From Candidatus Brocadia sp. (lineage in GTDB: Bacteria; Planctomycetota; Brocadiia; Brocadiales; Brocadiaceae), in NCBI GenBank assembly GCA_011525665.1, contig WYAU01000075.1:124001-188000 (forward strand): 64,000 nt of DNA. Direction: 5' to 3'. The first letter of the stretch is position 1, and every line of letters begins with the position of its first letter. The position numbers and the translations under genes are program-made. Shown one piece after another: positions 9,177 through 18,982 of the stretch. The notes under the pieces were generated by a model, which did no database searches, had not been told where the DNA came from, and was given only the letters and a program-made list of their open reading frames with translations.

Positions 9177-10115
9177 ATGAAGTTGAACATTTTGGTTACG
9201 GGAGGGGCGGGCTATATAGGGTCGGTACTGGTTCCCCACCTGTTAAAATCGGGGCATACGGTAACGGTATTAGATAATTTTATGTTTGGTCAGAACTCAT
9301 TGCTTGAATGTTGCGCATTCGGAAATTTTAATGTAGTAAAGGGTGATGCGCGGGATGAGGATACATTAAGACCTCTTTTAAAACAAACTGATTACATTAT
9401 TCCCTTGGCGGCTTTAGTCGGTGCCCCGCTTTGTAAGCGGGACAAAATTGGTGCAACAACCACCATCAGAGACGCGGTAGTCTCTCTAGTAAAACTCACG
9501 TCGAGGGAGCAGGGGATCATTATACCCACAACGAACAGCGGTTACGGTGTTGGCCAAAAAGGGGTCTATTGCACGGAAGAAACTCCGCTCAACCCGATTT
9601 CTCTGTATGGAAAAGTCAAAATGGAATCGGAGCAGATTGTGCTCGGCAGGGGAAACTCCATAAGCTTCCGATTAGCCACTGTTTTTGGTATGTCTCCGCG
9701 GATGAGGATTGATTTATTGGTAAATGATTTTATTTATCGTGCCGTTAAAGACCGGTTTGTAGTGATATTTGAGGGACATTTTAAGAGAAACTACATTCAT
9801 ATTCGTGATGTGGCAAGGGCGTTTATGCATGCCATAGACAACTTTCATACGATGAAGAATCAGGCATACAATGTAGGCTTATCAGATGCTAATCTTTCCA
9901 AGCGTGAACTTTGCGCTAAAATAAAAGAACACATTCCTGATTTTGTATACTTAGAGTCTCCGATTGGCGAAGACCCTGACAAAAGGGACTATATTGTTTC
10001 TAATGAAAAGATAGAGAAAACGGGATTTAAGCCTGAATACACGCTTGATATGGGCATCAGAGAATTGATAAAAGGCTATACGATTATTACGAACAGTAAA
10101 TATGGTAATGTCTGA
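9177..10115 (+). CDS. NAD-dependent sugar epimerase/dehydratase (extended SDR)
   Basis: 312 residues. The Rossmann motif VTGGAGYIGS is at residues 7-16 and the active-site pair Y144-x3-K148 lies in SLYGKVKME, with the Ser/Thr partner in TTNSGYG. This is an extended SDR acting on a nucleotide sugar. Whether it is a 4-epimerase, dehydratase or reductase cannot be set from sequence. SD GAGGAAA precedes the ATG. It opens a four-gene plus-strand block (epimerase, B12 radical SAM, two transketolase halves) next to the divergent GDP-heptose genes. A GDP-heptose-derived substrate is therefore plausible but inferred. Confidence 0.85.
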   Translation: MKLNILVTGGAGYIGSVLVPHLLKSGHTVTVLDNFMFGQNSLLECCAFGNFNVVKGDARDEDTLRPLLKQTDYIIPLAALVGAPLCKRDKIGATTTIRDAVVSLVKLTSREQGIIIPTTNSGYGVGQKGVYCTEETPLNPISLYGKVKMESEQIVLGRGNSISFRLATVFGMSPRMRIDLLVNDFIYRAVKDRFVVIFEGHFKRNYIHIRDVARAFMHAIDNFHTMKNQAYNVGLSDANLSKRELCAKIKEHIPDFVYLESPIGEDPDKRDYIVSNEKIEKTGFKPEYTLDMGIRELIKGYTIITNSKYGNV

Positions 10116-10167
10116 ATAATCTTCCGCGCTCCTGGTTTTATACGTAAGGTCATCAACGGAAAAATCA

Positions 10168-11667
10168 ATGAAAAGCGATGTTTTATTTATACACCCGGGC
10201 GATCAGAAAAAAACCTATCAGGATTTATCAAAAGAATACACTGCCGTTGCCACACCTGCATGGACGTTACTCCTGGCCAGTTATATAAGAAATAAAGGAT
10301 ATGCTGCTGCAATCTATGATGTGAACATCAGCGGCTGGGATGAAGGTACGGCGAAAGAACTCATGAGCAGGTACAATCCTGAATTAATAGTTATTATGGT
10401 TTACGGCCATAATCCATCTGCATCGACCCAGACCATGCCTTCAGCGGGTAGCATTGCTCGAGAGCTTAAAAAATGTAATAAGGATGTTCCCATTAGTATG
10501 GGTGGTACCCATCCTTCTGCGCTGCCGGAAATGACTCTCAGGGAGGAAGACATTGATTTTGTAATACAGGGTGAAGGCGCATACACGGTGGAAGGCCTAA
10601 TAAATTACATAAAGGGCAGGGGAGATATCGAAACAGTAAAAGGTTTGTGGTTTAGAAATAATAATTCTGTGCTCTTTACATTACCTGCGCCAATTTTTGC
10701 GAATTTAGACGAAGTGTTTGAAGATTACGCCTGGGATTTATTGCCTGATATTAACCGGTACAGGGCGCACAATATGCACTGCTTTCAGGATTTTGAAAAG
10801 AGTAAATCTCACGATTTCTCTGACGTGAGGTCACCCTACGTTGCAATGAATACTTCTTTAGGATGTCCCTATGCATGCCACTATTGCTGTATCAATTCAG
10901 TTTTCGGGAAAGCAGGAATAAGGTATTGGTCTCTGGAGAGGGTCGCGTCATGGATTGACACTCTTGTGAATAAATACAAAGTAAAAAATATAAGATTTGA
11001 CGACGAACTCTTCATATTGTCTCCGGGAAGAGTGGAGAGATTCTGCGATTTGATGATAGAACGAAAATATAATCTCAATATCTGGGTATATGGAAGGGTT
11101 GATACCATAACCGGATCCATGCTTAAAAAGCTCAAGAAGGCTGGGGTAAACTGGATATGCCTGGGAATCGAGTCCGGCAACGAAAAGGTGAGAAATGCGG
11201 TCAACAAAAATATTAAAAGAGATGTAAAGAATGCAGTAGAAATGATACAGGCGCATGACATCTATGTCCTCGGCAACTACATGTTTGGCCTGCCTGAAGA
11301 TGACATGAACACCATGGAAGATACTCTTTTGCTTGCAATGGACTTAAATTGTGAGTTTGCGAATTTTTATTCGGTGATGGCGTATCCGGGGTCGAAACTC
11401 TATGAATGGGCTGTGCGGCACGAAGGATACTTACCGGAAAGCTGGAAGGGTTTTTCTCAGCTTGGTTACGAAACACAGCCACTTCCTACCCGATATGTAT
11501 CGGCAAAAGAAGTGCTAAGATTCAGAGACCATGCTTTTTTTACGTATTATACAAGTTCCGAATATTTAGATATGATTGCGGAAAAATTCGGAGAAAAAGT
11601 AAAGAATCATATAGCAAAGATGATTAACGTAAAAATGAAAAGAAGAATAGTGGAAGATACTCAATAA
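10168..11667 (+). CDS. B12-binding domain radical SAM enzyme
   Basis: 499 residues. The N-terminal ~170 residues form a cobalamin-binding Rossmann-like domain (class B layout, with GGTHPSALPEMTL and IQGEGAYTVE). The radical SAM cluster motif CPYACHYCC is at about residue 233, with the three cysteines spaced CxxxCxxC. The second half continues the TIM-barrel core (GIESGNEKVRN, YMFGLPEDD). Class B enzymes often methylate unactivated carbons, but many members do other radical chemistry. Between an epimerase and a split transketolase it may C-methylate or rearrange a sugar; that role is inference. It ends 16 bases before the transketolase N-subunit. Confidence 0.85.
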   Translation: MKSDVLFIHPGDQKKTYQDLSKEYTAVATPAWTLLLASYIRNKGYAAAIYDVNISGWDEGTAKELMSRYNPELIVIMVYGHNPSASTQTMPSAGSIARELKKCNKDVPISMGGTHPSALPEMTLREEDIDFVIQGEGAYTVEGLINYIKGRGDIETVKGLWFRNNNSVLFTLPAPIFANLDEVFEDYAWDLLPDINRYRAHNMHCFQDFEKSKSHDFSDVRSPYVAMNTSLGCPYACHYCCINSVFGKAGIRYWSLERVASWIDTLVNKYKVKNIRFDDELFILSPGRVERFCDLMIERKYNLNIWVYGRVDTITGSMLKKLKKAGVNWICLGIESGNEKVRNAVNKNIKRDVKNAVEMIQAHDIYVLGNYMFGLPEDDMNTMEDTLLLAMDLNCEFANFYSVMAYPGSKLYEWAVRHEGYLPESWKGFSQLGYETQPLPTRYVSAKEVLRFRDHAFFTYYTSSEYLDMIAEKFGEKVKNHIAKMINVKMKRRIVEDTQ

Positions 11668-11683
11668 CAGGGAGGCACAAAAA

Positions 11684-12520
11684 ATGAGCGCTTTCGTTTC
11701 TCAATTGAAGAAAAAATCATATCACATAAGAAAAACCGTTCTCGAGATGTGCGTCAAGGCGGGCACAGGGCATGTAACTTCGTCATTATCAGGCATTGAC
11801 ATCCTTGTTGCATTGTACTACGGGAATATTTTGAAGTTCGATCCGGCAAACCCTGAGTGGAAAAAGCGAGACAGGTTTATCCTGAGCAAAGGACAGGCAA
11901 GTCCCGCACTTTATGCCATACTCGCCGATTTGGGCTATTTTGACCGAAAGGAACTGGACAAGTTTGCCCAAAAGGACGGCAAATTCGGCGTTCATTTGCA
12001 GAAAGACGTACCGGGCGTGGAAATAACATCCGGATCGCTGGGACAGGGATTTGGCATTGCCGCAGGGATCGCATTAGGCGCAAAAATGAATAAGGAACTT
12101 TATTTGGTGTTTACAGTGCTTGGAGACGGTGAATGCTATGAAGGCTCGGTATGGGAAACGGCAATGTTTGCAAGCCACAATAAATTAAATAATCTGATAG
12201 CAATTATAGACAGGAATTATCTGTGTGTTACCGATTTTACCGAGAATCTCATGGAGTTGGAGCCAATGGAGGATAAATGGTCGTCATTTGGTTGGGAAGT
12301 TTGCCGAATAAACGGCCATTCTTTTGAAGACATTCTGGATGCGTTAAGCACGGTAAGATCAAGGAGGTCGGGCAAACCTCTGGTTTTGATAGCCGATACA
12401 GTAAAAGGGGAAGGAATTGAATATCTCTCAAACATTCCTTTGTGGCATGGCGTCGCACCTAAAGAAAATGAGGCGGACCTGTGCAGAACGGACTTAGAAA
12501 GGAGATATAATGGAGAATAA
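11684..12520 (+). CDS. Transketolase-like, N-terminal (TPP-binding) subunit
   Basis: 278 residues, the length of stand-alone TktN subunits. GTGHVTSSLSG at about residue 28 and the TPP/metal motif GDGECYEGSVWE (from 147) through Asn178 are present. At residues 68-71 the usual SKGH of transketolases reads SKGQ, replacing a histidine that touches substrate in canonical enzymes. SD GGGAGGC lies before the ATG. It overlaps the C-terminal subunit gene by 11 bases, so the two are translationally coupled. It probably transfers a two-carbon unit between sugars. This could supply sedoheptulose 7-phosphate to the heptose genes or build a branched sugar. Confidence 0.87.
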   Translation: MSAFVSQLKKKSYHIRKTVLEMCVKAGTGHVTSSLSGIDILVALYYGNILKFDPANPEWKKRDRFILSKGQASPALYAILADLGYFDRKELDKFAQKDGKFGVHLQKDVPGVEITSGSLGQGFGIAAGIALGAKMNKELYLVFTVLGDGECYEGSVWETAMFASHNKLNNLIAIIDRNYLCVTDFTENLMELEPMEDKWSSFGWEVCRINGHSFEDILDALSTVRSRRSGKPLVLIADTVKGEGIEYLSNIPLWHGVAPKENEADLCRTDLERRYNGE

Positions 12521-13445
12521 TATTTCACAGAGAGACGCTTTCTGGAATAAGGTTTATGAATTAGCAAAAGCCGACAGAGACATTGTGATCATCACTGCTG
12601 ACATGGGCGCGCCTGCTCTTGATAGAATAAGAAAAGACCTTGCCTCACAATTCGTCAATGTAGGAATAGCGGAGCAAAATGCGATAACCCTTGCGGCCGG
12701 TTTGTCATTGACGGGAAAGCGTGTTTTTGCTTACGCGATTGCCCCATTCATTACTTTGCGATGCCTCGAACAGATACGGGTTGAAAACGCCATTATGAAG
12801 ATACCGGTAACCATAGTTGGCGTTGGAGCTGGATTTGGCTACGAAGATTCTGGCCCCACCCACCACCTAATCGAGGATATTGCTATTATAAGGGCAATGC
12901 CGGACATAACGATACATAGTATAACGGATAGTGTGATGGCATCTGCGTTTGCGGAACTGTCCTGCACGATGCAGACAGCTAACTATATCAGGCTGGACAG
13001 ACAGGTGATGCCAAATATTTACCGTGAAAACACCGATTTTACTGCGGGCATTTCTGTGCTGAAGGAAAATAAAAACACGTATATAATTTCAACTGGCTGT
13101 ATGACCCATATGGCCATTGATATTGCATACAGGCTTGAAAAACAGAAAATGCAAGTTGGGGTGATCGATGTATATACCCTGCCGATAAATGACCGTTTAC
13201 TGCTGGAGGCACTCAAAGGCGTAAGAAAAATCATCACCTTGGAGGAGCATTTCTTGCCGGGAGGTCTGGGCAGCGCCTTGTGTGAAATTCTGAATGATAA
13301 CAATTTATTTATTCCCGTAAAGCGTTTAGGGCTATCTACCAGTAGAGGATATTGCTATAAATACGGCGGAAGGGAAGCTATTAGAAACTATTACGGAGCG
13401 GATAAAGACAGTGTGGAAGCGAAAATAAAAGAATTCCTGGCGTAA
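12510..13445 (+). CDS. Transketolase-like, C-terminal (pyrimidine-binding) subunit
   Basis: 311 residues, pairing with the preceding half to form one TPP enzyme. The catalytic glutamate that activates TPP is Glu55 in VGIAEQNAI. The transketolase central domain is followed by a C-terminal fold with IITLEEHFLPGGLGSALCE. Its ATG sits inside the end of the upstream gene. Its stop is followed within 20 bases by a hairpin terminator, making it the last gene of the plus-strand island. Split transketolases are common in sugar and cofactor clusters and are not broken genes. The donor and acceptor sugars are unknown. Confidence 0.87.
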   Translation: MENNISQRDAFWNKVYELAKADRDIVIITADMGAPALDRIRKDLASQFVNVGIAEQNAITLAAGLSLTGKRVFAYAIAPFITLRCLEQIRVENAIMKIPVTIVGVGAGFGYEDSGPTHHLIEDIAIIRAMPDITIHSITDSVMASAFAELSCTMQTANYIRLDRQVMPNIYRENTDFTAGISVLKENKNTYIISTGCMTHMAIDIAYRLEKQKMQVGVIDVYTLPINDRLLLEALKGVRKIITLEEHFLPGGLGSALCEILNDNNLFIPVKRLGLSTSRGYCYKYGGREAIRNYYGADKDSVEAKIKEFLA

Positions 13446-13454
13446 CCCTGCCAA

Positions 13455-13482
13455 AGAAAGCCCGCCGAAGCGGATTTTTTCT
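13455..13482. terminator. Bidirectional intrinsic terminator
   Basis: Between two convergent genes lies a stem CCGC (13462-13465) / GCGG (13470-13473) with a 4-base loop. A T6 tract follows on the plus strand. Read on the minus strand the loop is TTCG, a stable tetraloop, and the stem is followed by GCTTTCTTT. It would end both the transketolase transcript and the giant glycosyltransferase transcript. Confidence 0.55.
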
Positions 13483-13537
13483 CTGCTGAAACATTTCTAC
13501 TTGCAGTTCCCCAGGCGTGATAATACAGCGGATATTT

Positions 13538-16500
13538 TTAAAAAAGTGATTCCTCTTTTATATCAGGAATAACGCCGATTTCTTTCCCCTCATTTCGCTG
13601 GGCATACCTTTCTGCGCTCAATTCTCCCCGGAGAAATGCCTTTCTCCAGTCGTAAACAATCTGTCTTGTCTTATCCATAAGGGATAAAATATCTTTACCC
13701 CGTTCTTCCATAGGTGCATGCCATTGATGAATACCCTGGAAACCCGGTGGATTATGTATGGAATAACCAACGGCCAGAAGGCGAAACATGAGATCAAGGT
13801 CATCATGGCGAGGTACGGGTAAGTTTTCGATAAAACCGCCAATCCTGAGAAACCCATCCTTTCTGAACGAGGCTAACAGGGGTAACCAAAACTTATAGCC
13901 AAGCCGGGTGCTTTCCTTGCGGACGTAAGAATGTGTCAGTATTCGTTCTATATCCTCATGCCATATTTTGTCGATTTTCTCCTGATCCTCTTTTGTCAAA
14001 ACAACTCCCATTCTGGCGCTTACCCAGAGTTTGTTTTCCCATACATGAGGCTTGTAGAATTCCTCGAGCATTCTTTCCGAAAATAACACTTCCGGGTGTG
14101 TCCACAGGACAACGTCACCGCGCGATTGTTTTACAGCAAAGTTAAACCATCCTGCGTTTGGACCGGGACCTTCCTGCGGGATGAAAAAATATCGGACATT
14201 TAAGCCGTATTTTTGTACGGCACTACGAATAATTTCTCTCGAGTTGTCAGTGCTGCTGTCAATTATTAAAATCTCGAATGCCTGTCTTGGAAAGGTTTGT
14301 TTTCCGAACTGATACAGTGATCTTGCCATATATTCTGCTCTGTTAAAATTAAGCATGAAAACCGATAACAGAATTTTTGAGGTGTCGTAGTCTACTTTTT
14401 TTATGGAATACAAATCTTCAAGATTATTTCGGACCTCGTCTTTGAAATCATGTCTATGATCGATAAGCAAACACCGCAGAAAACAGGAAATAGATTCATC
14501 GTTGCGGCCCTGTTTCCGGTATAATTTACCAAGCAATACAAGACCGGCACTATTGTCCGGATGTTCTTTAACGCCTAACGATAACCATCTTTCCGCCTCA
14601 ACAAGATCGCCTTTTTGGATGAATATTTGCCCCATCGAATTATAAATGCCGGGGCTTTGACGATGCCGTTCGAGCGATACCCTCAGGTGTCTCTCTGCTT
14701 CATTTACATCTCCAAGATTTAGACAAGCCTCTCCCATCCGCCGATCAATCTCGTGTGACCGTAGCGGAACTTTTAGTGCGCTTTGTAATATATCTCTGGC
14801 TTCTCGGGGTGATCCTTGCCCTGAATAATAATCGCTTAATAGGAGATAGGCATCGAGGCATTTGGGATCATGGTAAATGATTTTTTTCAAATAGGGAAGT
14901 GTTATAATTCCCACACCCCTGTTATGCAGATATTTTGCCTGGCCCAATAATACGCGATCGGAAGTGCTATTCGTAAACTGTTTTATCTCATCATGATATA
15001 GTGTCATTCTGTCATGTGTATCACCATTTAGGACGGAAAATATTTCGCTTGCAAGAGACTCTTCGCTCTCCAGCCAAAATCCACGTCTTACGCCTTTTGT
15101 TTCGGCAATTTTTACATAATCCAATGAGGCGCCGGAAATAAAACATACATCAGTTTCTCCGTTCAGTGTAACAGCCCATTCTGGCATTTCATCGTTGTTC
15201 TCTGCCATATCGGGATGCCACCATTGCATTATGACGGGGTGTAACGTTTTTTTTATCTTCCTGAGCGTGTGCGGATAAATGTCCCTGCCCCCCAAAAGCA
15301 GCACTATATCAGGACGAAATTCCGATGTGCCTTCTACAAGCAGATGATTCATGACGTCGGCGTCCATTCGTGCTGTCAAATCAGTGCTAACAACATGGAA
15401 AACCGTGTGTTCATGTCTTGACAGACGGTCAACAGCGTTTTGTATTGTTTGGTGAAAAGTATTTTTGTCAAATGCATAAACAACGAGAATTTTGTATCGC
15501 TTGATTTCCGGCGAAGCGGAATTTGTGTTTTCGACGTATGCATCCCACTTTCGACAAAACAATTTCTGGCTCTTTTTCAAAAATTCCTTCGTTGTTTCAG
15601 CGGCTTCCGCATCCGCTCCGTGATCAATAATTACGCTTGCGGGACAATACATATTCTTGTACCCCGCGATGCGAACCCGCATTCCAAAATCGGCGTCAGC
15701 GCAATATTTCCCGAAGCTTTCATCAATTCCTCCGATTTTTTCCCAAACCTCCCTTTTCATGACCCAGTAATACCCATACTCCACTTCCCGAATATGTTTG
15801 CTTTCAGGAATCTGATCGGGTTCCAGTTTTTTTGTAAAATACCCTTTTGTTCCAGGGATCGGCTTTAACTGCGGATACTTTTTGCTCAGTATTTTATCAA
15901 TTATTCCCATGGAGCGAATGCATCCATCTGCTGTAATAATCAGTGGTGTGGCGGTTCCGTATGAGGGATCCTTTTTCAGGAGTGAAACAAGTGCGGTATC
16001 CCATCCATCCATAACTTCAATGTCATCGTTTACAAATCCGATATAGATGCCATGGGACAGATGAAATCCTCTGTTCATGCTTCTGTGCTGTCCTGTGTGG
16101 CATTGGTTATGTATGGTTGTAATATTCGGGTGTTTTGTCTTCATTTCGTCCAGCCATTCCCGTGTGCCATCAGAGCAGGGGTCGTCTACGACAATGATTT
16201 CAATATTTTGTTCGCTATTTCTTAACAGGCTTTCTATACATCTCTGAAGATGGGATTTGCGGTTGTATGTCGCGATAATAACCGATAAAGTCGGGTGTGA
16301 TGAGGTGCGTATTCCGGAACTATGGGCAGCGTGTTTTGCCTTATTTATCGTGTGCACAGAGCAGCCGTCCTGAAACACATCATTAAATATCTTTTGCAGA
16401 CGATGGTGAAAAGTATGTCTGGAGTTCACTTCCCGGTAGCCAGCCAGTGCAATAGTCTCCCGCTCTTCTTCATGCGACAGATAATATTCTGCCAGTTCTT

Positions 16501-18982
16501 CAATGTTGGCGTCATGAAAATAAACAAGCTGGATACGATCCCTGAATAGTTTGGATTCTTCCGGTATGCAGTTTGTGAAAACAAGGCTGCCGCACCCCAT
16601 GGCCTCAAAGACACGCTGTTGTATCCCCGTCTGCCCGATGCCCAGATTTAAGACAATCTTCGACTCGTTAAATCGTTTTACCATGTCATCCATAAAGGCG
16701 CGGCCTACAAAAAGATTAAATCGTTTTGCCAGCCGGTTGATCAGTGCCTTCCTGTTCGGATATACATTTCCGATAAAGCAGATATCATGCTCCTTTTTCA
16801 CAAGAAACATTTTTCTGTGGACTTCCGGACTCATTGCGAGCGGGAGGTATCGTGGGTCACGTACCCCTAATTCACGATACCGTTCCAATGCCATTTCGTC
16901 AAACGAATAGACCGTGTCAAATGCCCATCCATTATGAGATATGTGTTGCGGTGCATGATCAGTTGAAAAAACATCATCCTGATACCAGAGTATCGTTTTG
17001 TACGGCAATTTGCTGATCAATTCCGGAGGAATGCCATTGCCTTTTATAACAAGCATGACGTGGGCTTCGCGGGAAAACAATCCGGGCAAGCGATCAAAGT
17101 CCCTCCTAAAATCGGTATCAATTATGGTCACGCCATGCTTTTCGAGTGCCCGGTGGATTTCATTTTCCATTCCCCAGGGATGATTGGACCATCGCGCGCC
17201 TACAAGATGGATAACAAGGGGCTCTTCATAGTTATCTTTTCTGATGAATTGCCGCCCGTCTTCCTGCCGGACAAGCTGACACCCGGCATAGTCCTTTGAC
17301 ATAAGCTTTAATTTTGAGGCTGAGCCGGTAACAGAAATGAAAGTCGGTGCTGCGTCATTGTTTGTTTTCTCAAGGACACTGTTCTGCCGTGATGAACTTT
17401 GTAATATATTTTTTAGTATTTTATTGATTTCCCGGCGGAAATTCTCGATGTCCCACTGCATCCTCACAGAGGAATAAATTTTCTCACTCATTTTTCTGCG
17501 CAAGGCGTTATTCCTTGCCATATCTCGCATTTTCTGTGCCATATCGTCGACGTCTACATGGACGCCTTCAATAAAAATACCCTGATAATTTTTTCGTTCA
17601 GCGACTCGGCACAGGAATCCTGTTTCACCGTTGCGTACAAATTCATTCATAGGGGAGGCGTCAACAGTTATAACCGGCAGAGCACAGCCGATAGATTCAA
17701 GAAATGTCAGACCCAACCCTTCCCATTTGGATGGAAGCACCGCAACATCGGAATTTTGATACATTGTGATGATTTCTTTTCTGGGCACTGTTCCGGAGAT
17801 GATTCTGACGTTATTCCTTTGCTGAATGCCGGAACCGTTCTGTGTATGGATTAACAATTCCGCATTTACATCATTCAGCCTTTGGAATGCGTCAATAACA
17901 AACTGAGTTCCGCGACGAGCATGCAACCCACCCCATCCGGCAGGATGGAAAAATCTGACCGGCTTATTTCCCTGTTTCTCAATGGGTTTGAATAGGTTTA
18001 AGTCTATTCCCCATTGGACATACACGATATTATCCATCCCCAGCTTTTTAAATTTCTCGTAACAAGCGTGTGTAGGACAGATAATTTTATCGTAGAGGCG
18101 TTTGCACGCGGTGGCTAATTGGGGGTCAAATAATTCCCAGACGTAGTATCCGGCAGTCTTTAGCCCGCACTGTTTTGCAATTTCTACTAATCCAAGATCA
18201 TATTCTTCATTGAAAAAGACGACATCGAGATTGTTGTGTACCACCCAGTTTTTAAATATTTCATGGGGTATTTTGTATTCAGGGTATGCCGTAAGATTGG
18301 CGGTTTCCCATTCACCGGTAGTTCGTAACAGAGGTTTATCAAATGTTCCGCCGTTTCTTGCAAGGATAAATGTTGTATAATCGTAATCCAGTGCATCCCG
18401 GATCGTCTTTGTCACGTATGCCTGTCCTCGTTCGTACCACAGGCTTACGAATCCTATTTTATGGCAATGATGTATGGGCGTTTGCTGTAATAGAGGAAAG
18501 GGGACGTTACTTTTTAATTTTTCATGTACTTTTTTCAAATTATCCTGTGCTTCTTTGTAATTTCGTTCAAGCACAAGTGCCTTTTGAAAATAAAACTGTG
18601 CCTCGTTTAAGGCATTGTTTGCGTAAAGTATGACGCCTATGTTATTAAGTGCAGAGGCGTCACCGGGGTCTAGTTCGATGACCTTTTTAAGATGAATGAG
18701 GGCGTTATCAAATTGATGCGCTTTGTGATAAAGAAGGGCGAGTGTATAGTGTGCGCCACTAAAATGAGGATCTATTTCTATGGCTTTTTTGTAGAATTCA
18801 ATTGCCTTCTCCTGAAATCCATTTTCCCTGTAGGCTTCTGCCTCATCAAAATATTTTTGAGCTGGCGCTGTTGGCATAATGTGACAATATGTGTTTAACG
18901 GAGGCAAAACGGAACGGTGAAGTATCCCTGTGTCTGTCTTACAAAGGTTAACTACAGCAATATTTATACCAAAAACCTGCAT
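13538..18982 (-). CDS. Giant multidomain glycosyltransferase (TPR-GT4-CgeB-GT2-TPR-GT2)
   Basis: 1814 residues from the outermost ATG; about 1779 if the ATG at 18877, directly before the first TPR, is used. Neither has a clear SD. Approximate order: TPR 36-155; GT4-type GT-B 165-540 (SKWEGLGLTFLESIG); CgeB-like GT-B 590-885 (FIGNVYPNRKAL, QRVFEAMGCGSLVFTNC); GT2 from 900 (LSVIIATYNRKSHLQRC, VNDDIEV); a region of unknown fold 1165-1300; TPR 1330-1520; and a final GT2 from 1530 (LSVFMLNFNRAEYM). Four transferase domains on one chain suggest successive sugar additions. No signal peptide or membrane span is visible, so it is cytoplasmic. The acceptor is unknown. Confidence 0.85.
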   Translation of the reverse strand: MQVFGINIAVVNLCKTDTGILHRSVLPPLNTYCHIMPTAPAQKYFDEAEAYRENGFQEKAIEFYKKAIEIDPHFSGAHYTLALLYHKAHQFDNALIHLKKVIELDPGDASALNNIGVILYANNALNEAQFYFQKALVLERNYKEAQDNLKKVHEKLKSNVPFPLLQQTPIHHCHKIGFVSLWYERGQAYVTKTIRDALDYDYTTFILARNGGTFDKPLLRTTGEWETANLTAYPEYKIPHEIFKNWVVHNNLDVVFFNEEYDLGLVEIAKQCGLKTAGYYVWELFDPQLATACKRLYDKIICPTHACYEKFKKLGMDNIVYVQWGIDLNLFKPIEKQGNKPVRFFHPAGWGGLHARRGTQFVIDAFQRLNDVNAELLIHTQNGSGIQQRNNVRIISGTVPRKEIITMYQNSDVAVLPSKWEGLGLTFLESIGCALPVITVDASPMNEFVRNGETGFLCRVAERKNYQGIFIEGVHVDVDDMAQKMRDMARNNALRRKMSEKIYSSVRMQWDIENFRREINKILKNILQSSSRQNSVLEKTNNDAAPTFISVTGSASKLKLMSKDYAGCQLVRQEDGRQFIRKDNYEEPLVIHLVGARWSNHPWGMENEIHRALEKHGVTIIDTDFRRDFDRLPGLFSREAHVMLVIKGNGIPPELISKLPYKTILWYQDDVFSTDHAPQHISHNGWAFDTVYSFDEMALERYRELGVRDPRYLPLAMSPEVHRKMFLVKKEHDICFIGNVYPNRKALINRLAKRFNLFVGRAFMDDMVKRFNESKIVLNLGIGQTGIQQRVFEAMGCGSLVFTNCIPEESKLFRDRIQLVYFHDANIEELAEYYLSHEEERETIALAGYREVNSRHTFHHRLQKIFNDVFQDGCSVHTINKAKHAAHSSGIRTSSHPTLSVIIATYNRKSHLQRCIESLLRNSEQNIEIIVVDDPCSDGTREWLDEMKTKHPNITTIHNQCHTGQHRSMNRGFHLSHGIYIGFVNDDIEVMDGWDTALVSLLKKDPSYGTATPLIITADGCIRSMGIIDKILSKKYPQLKPIPGTKGYFTKKLEPDQIPESKHIREVEYGYYWVMKREVWEKIGGIDESFGKYCADADFGMRVRIAGYKNMYCPASVIIDHGADAEAAETTKEFLKKSQKLFCRKWDAYVENTNSASPEIKRYKILVVYAFDKNTFHQTIQNAVDRLSRHEHTVFHVVSTDLTARMDADVMNHLLVEGTSEFRPDIVLLLGGRDIYPHTLRKIKKTLHPVIMQWWHPDMAENNDEMPEWAVTLNGETDVCFISGASLDYVKIAETKGVRRGFWLESEESLASEIFSVLNGDTHDRMTLYHDEIKQFTNSTSDRVLLGQAKYLHNRGVGIITLPYLKKIIYHDPKCLDAYLLLSDYYSGQGSPREARDILQSALKVPLRSHEIDRRMGEACLNLGDVNEAERHLRVSLERHRQSPGIYNSMGQIFIQKGDLVEAERWLSLGVKEHPDNSAGLVLLGKLYRKQGRNDESISCFLRCLLIDHRHDFKDEVRNNLEDLYSIKKVDYDTSKILLSVFMLNFNRAEYMARSLYQFGKQTFPRQAFEILIIDSSTDNSREIIRSAVQKYGLNVRYFFIPQEGPGPNAGWFNFAVKQSRGDVVLWTHPEVLFSERMLEEFYKPHVWENKLWVSARMGVVLTKEDQEKIDKIWHEDIERILTHSYVRKESTRLGYKFWLPLLASFRKDGFLRIGGFIENLPVPRHDDLDLMFRLLAVGYSIHNPPGFQGIHQWHAPMEERGKDILSLMDKTRQIVYDWRKAFLRGELSAERYAQRNEGKEIGVIPDIKEESLF

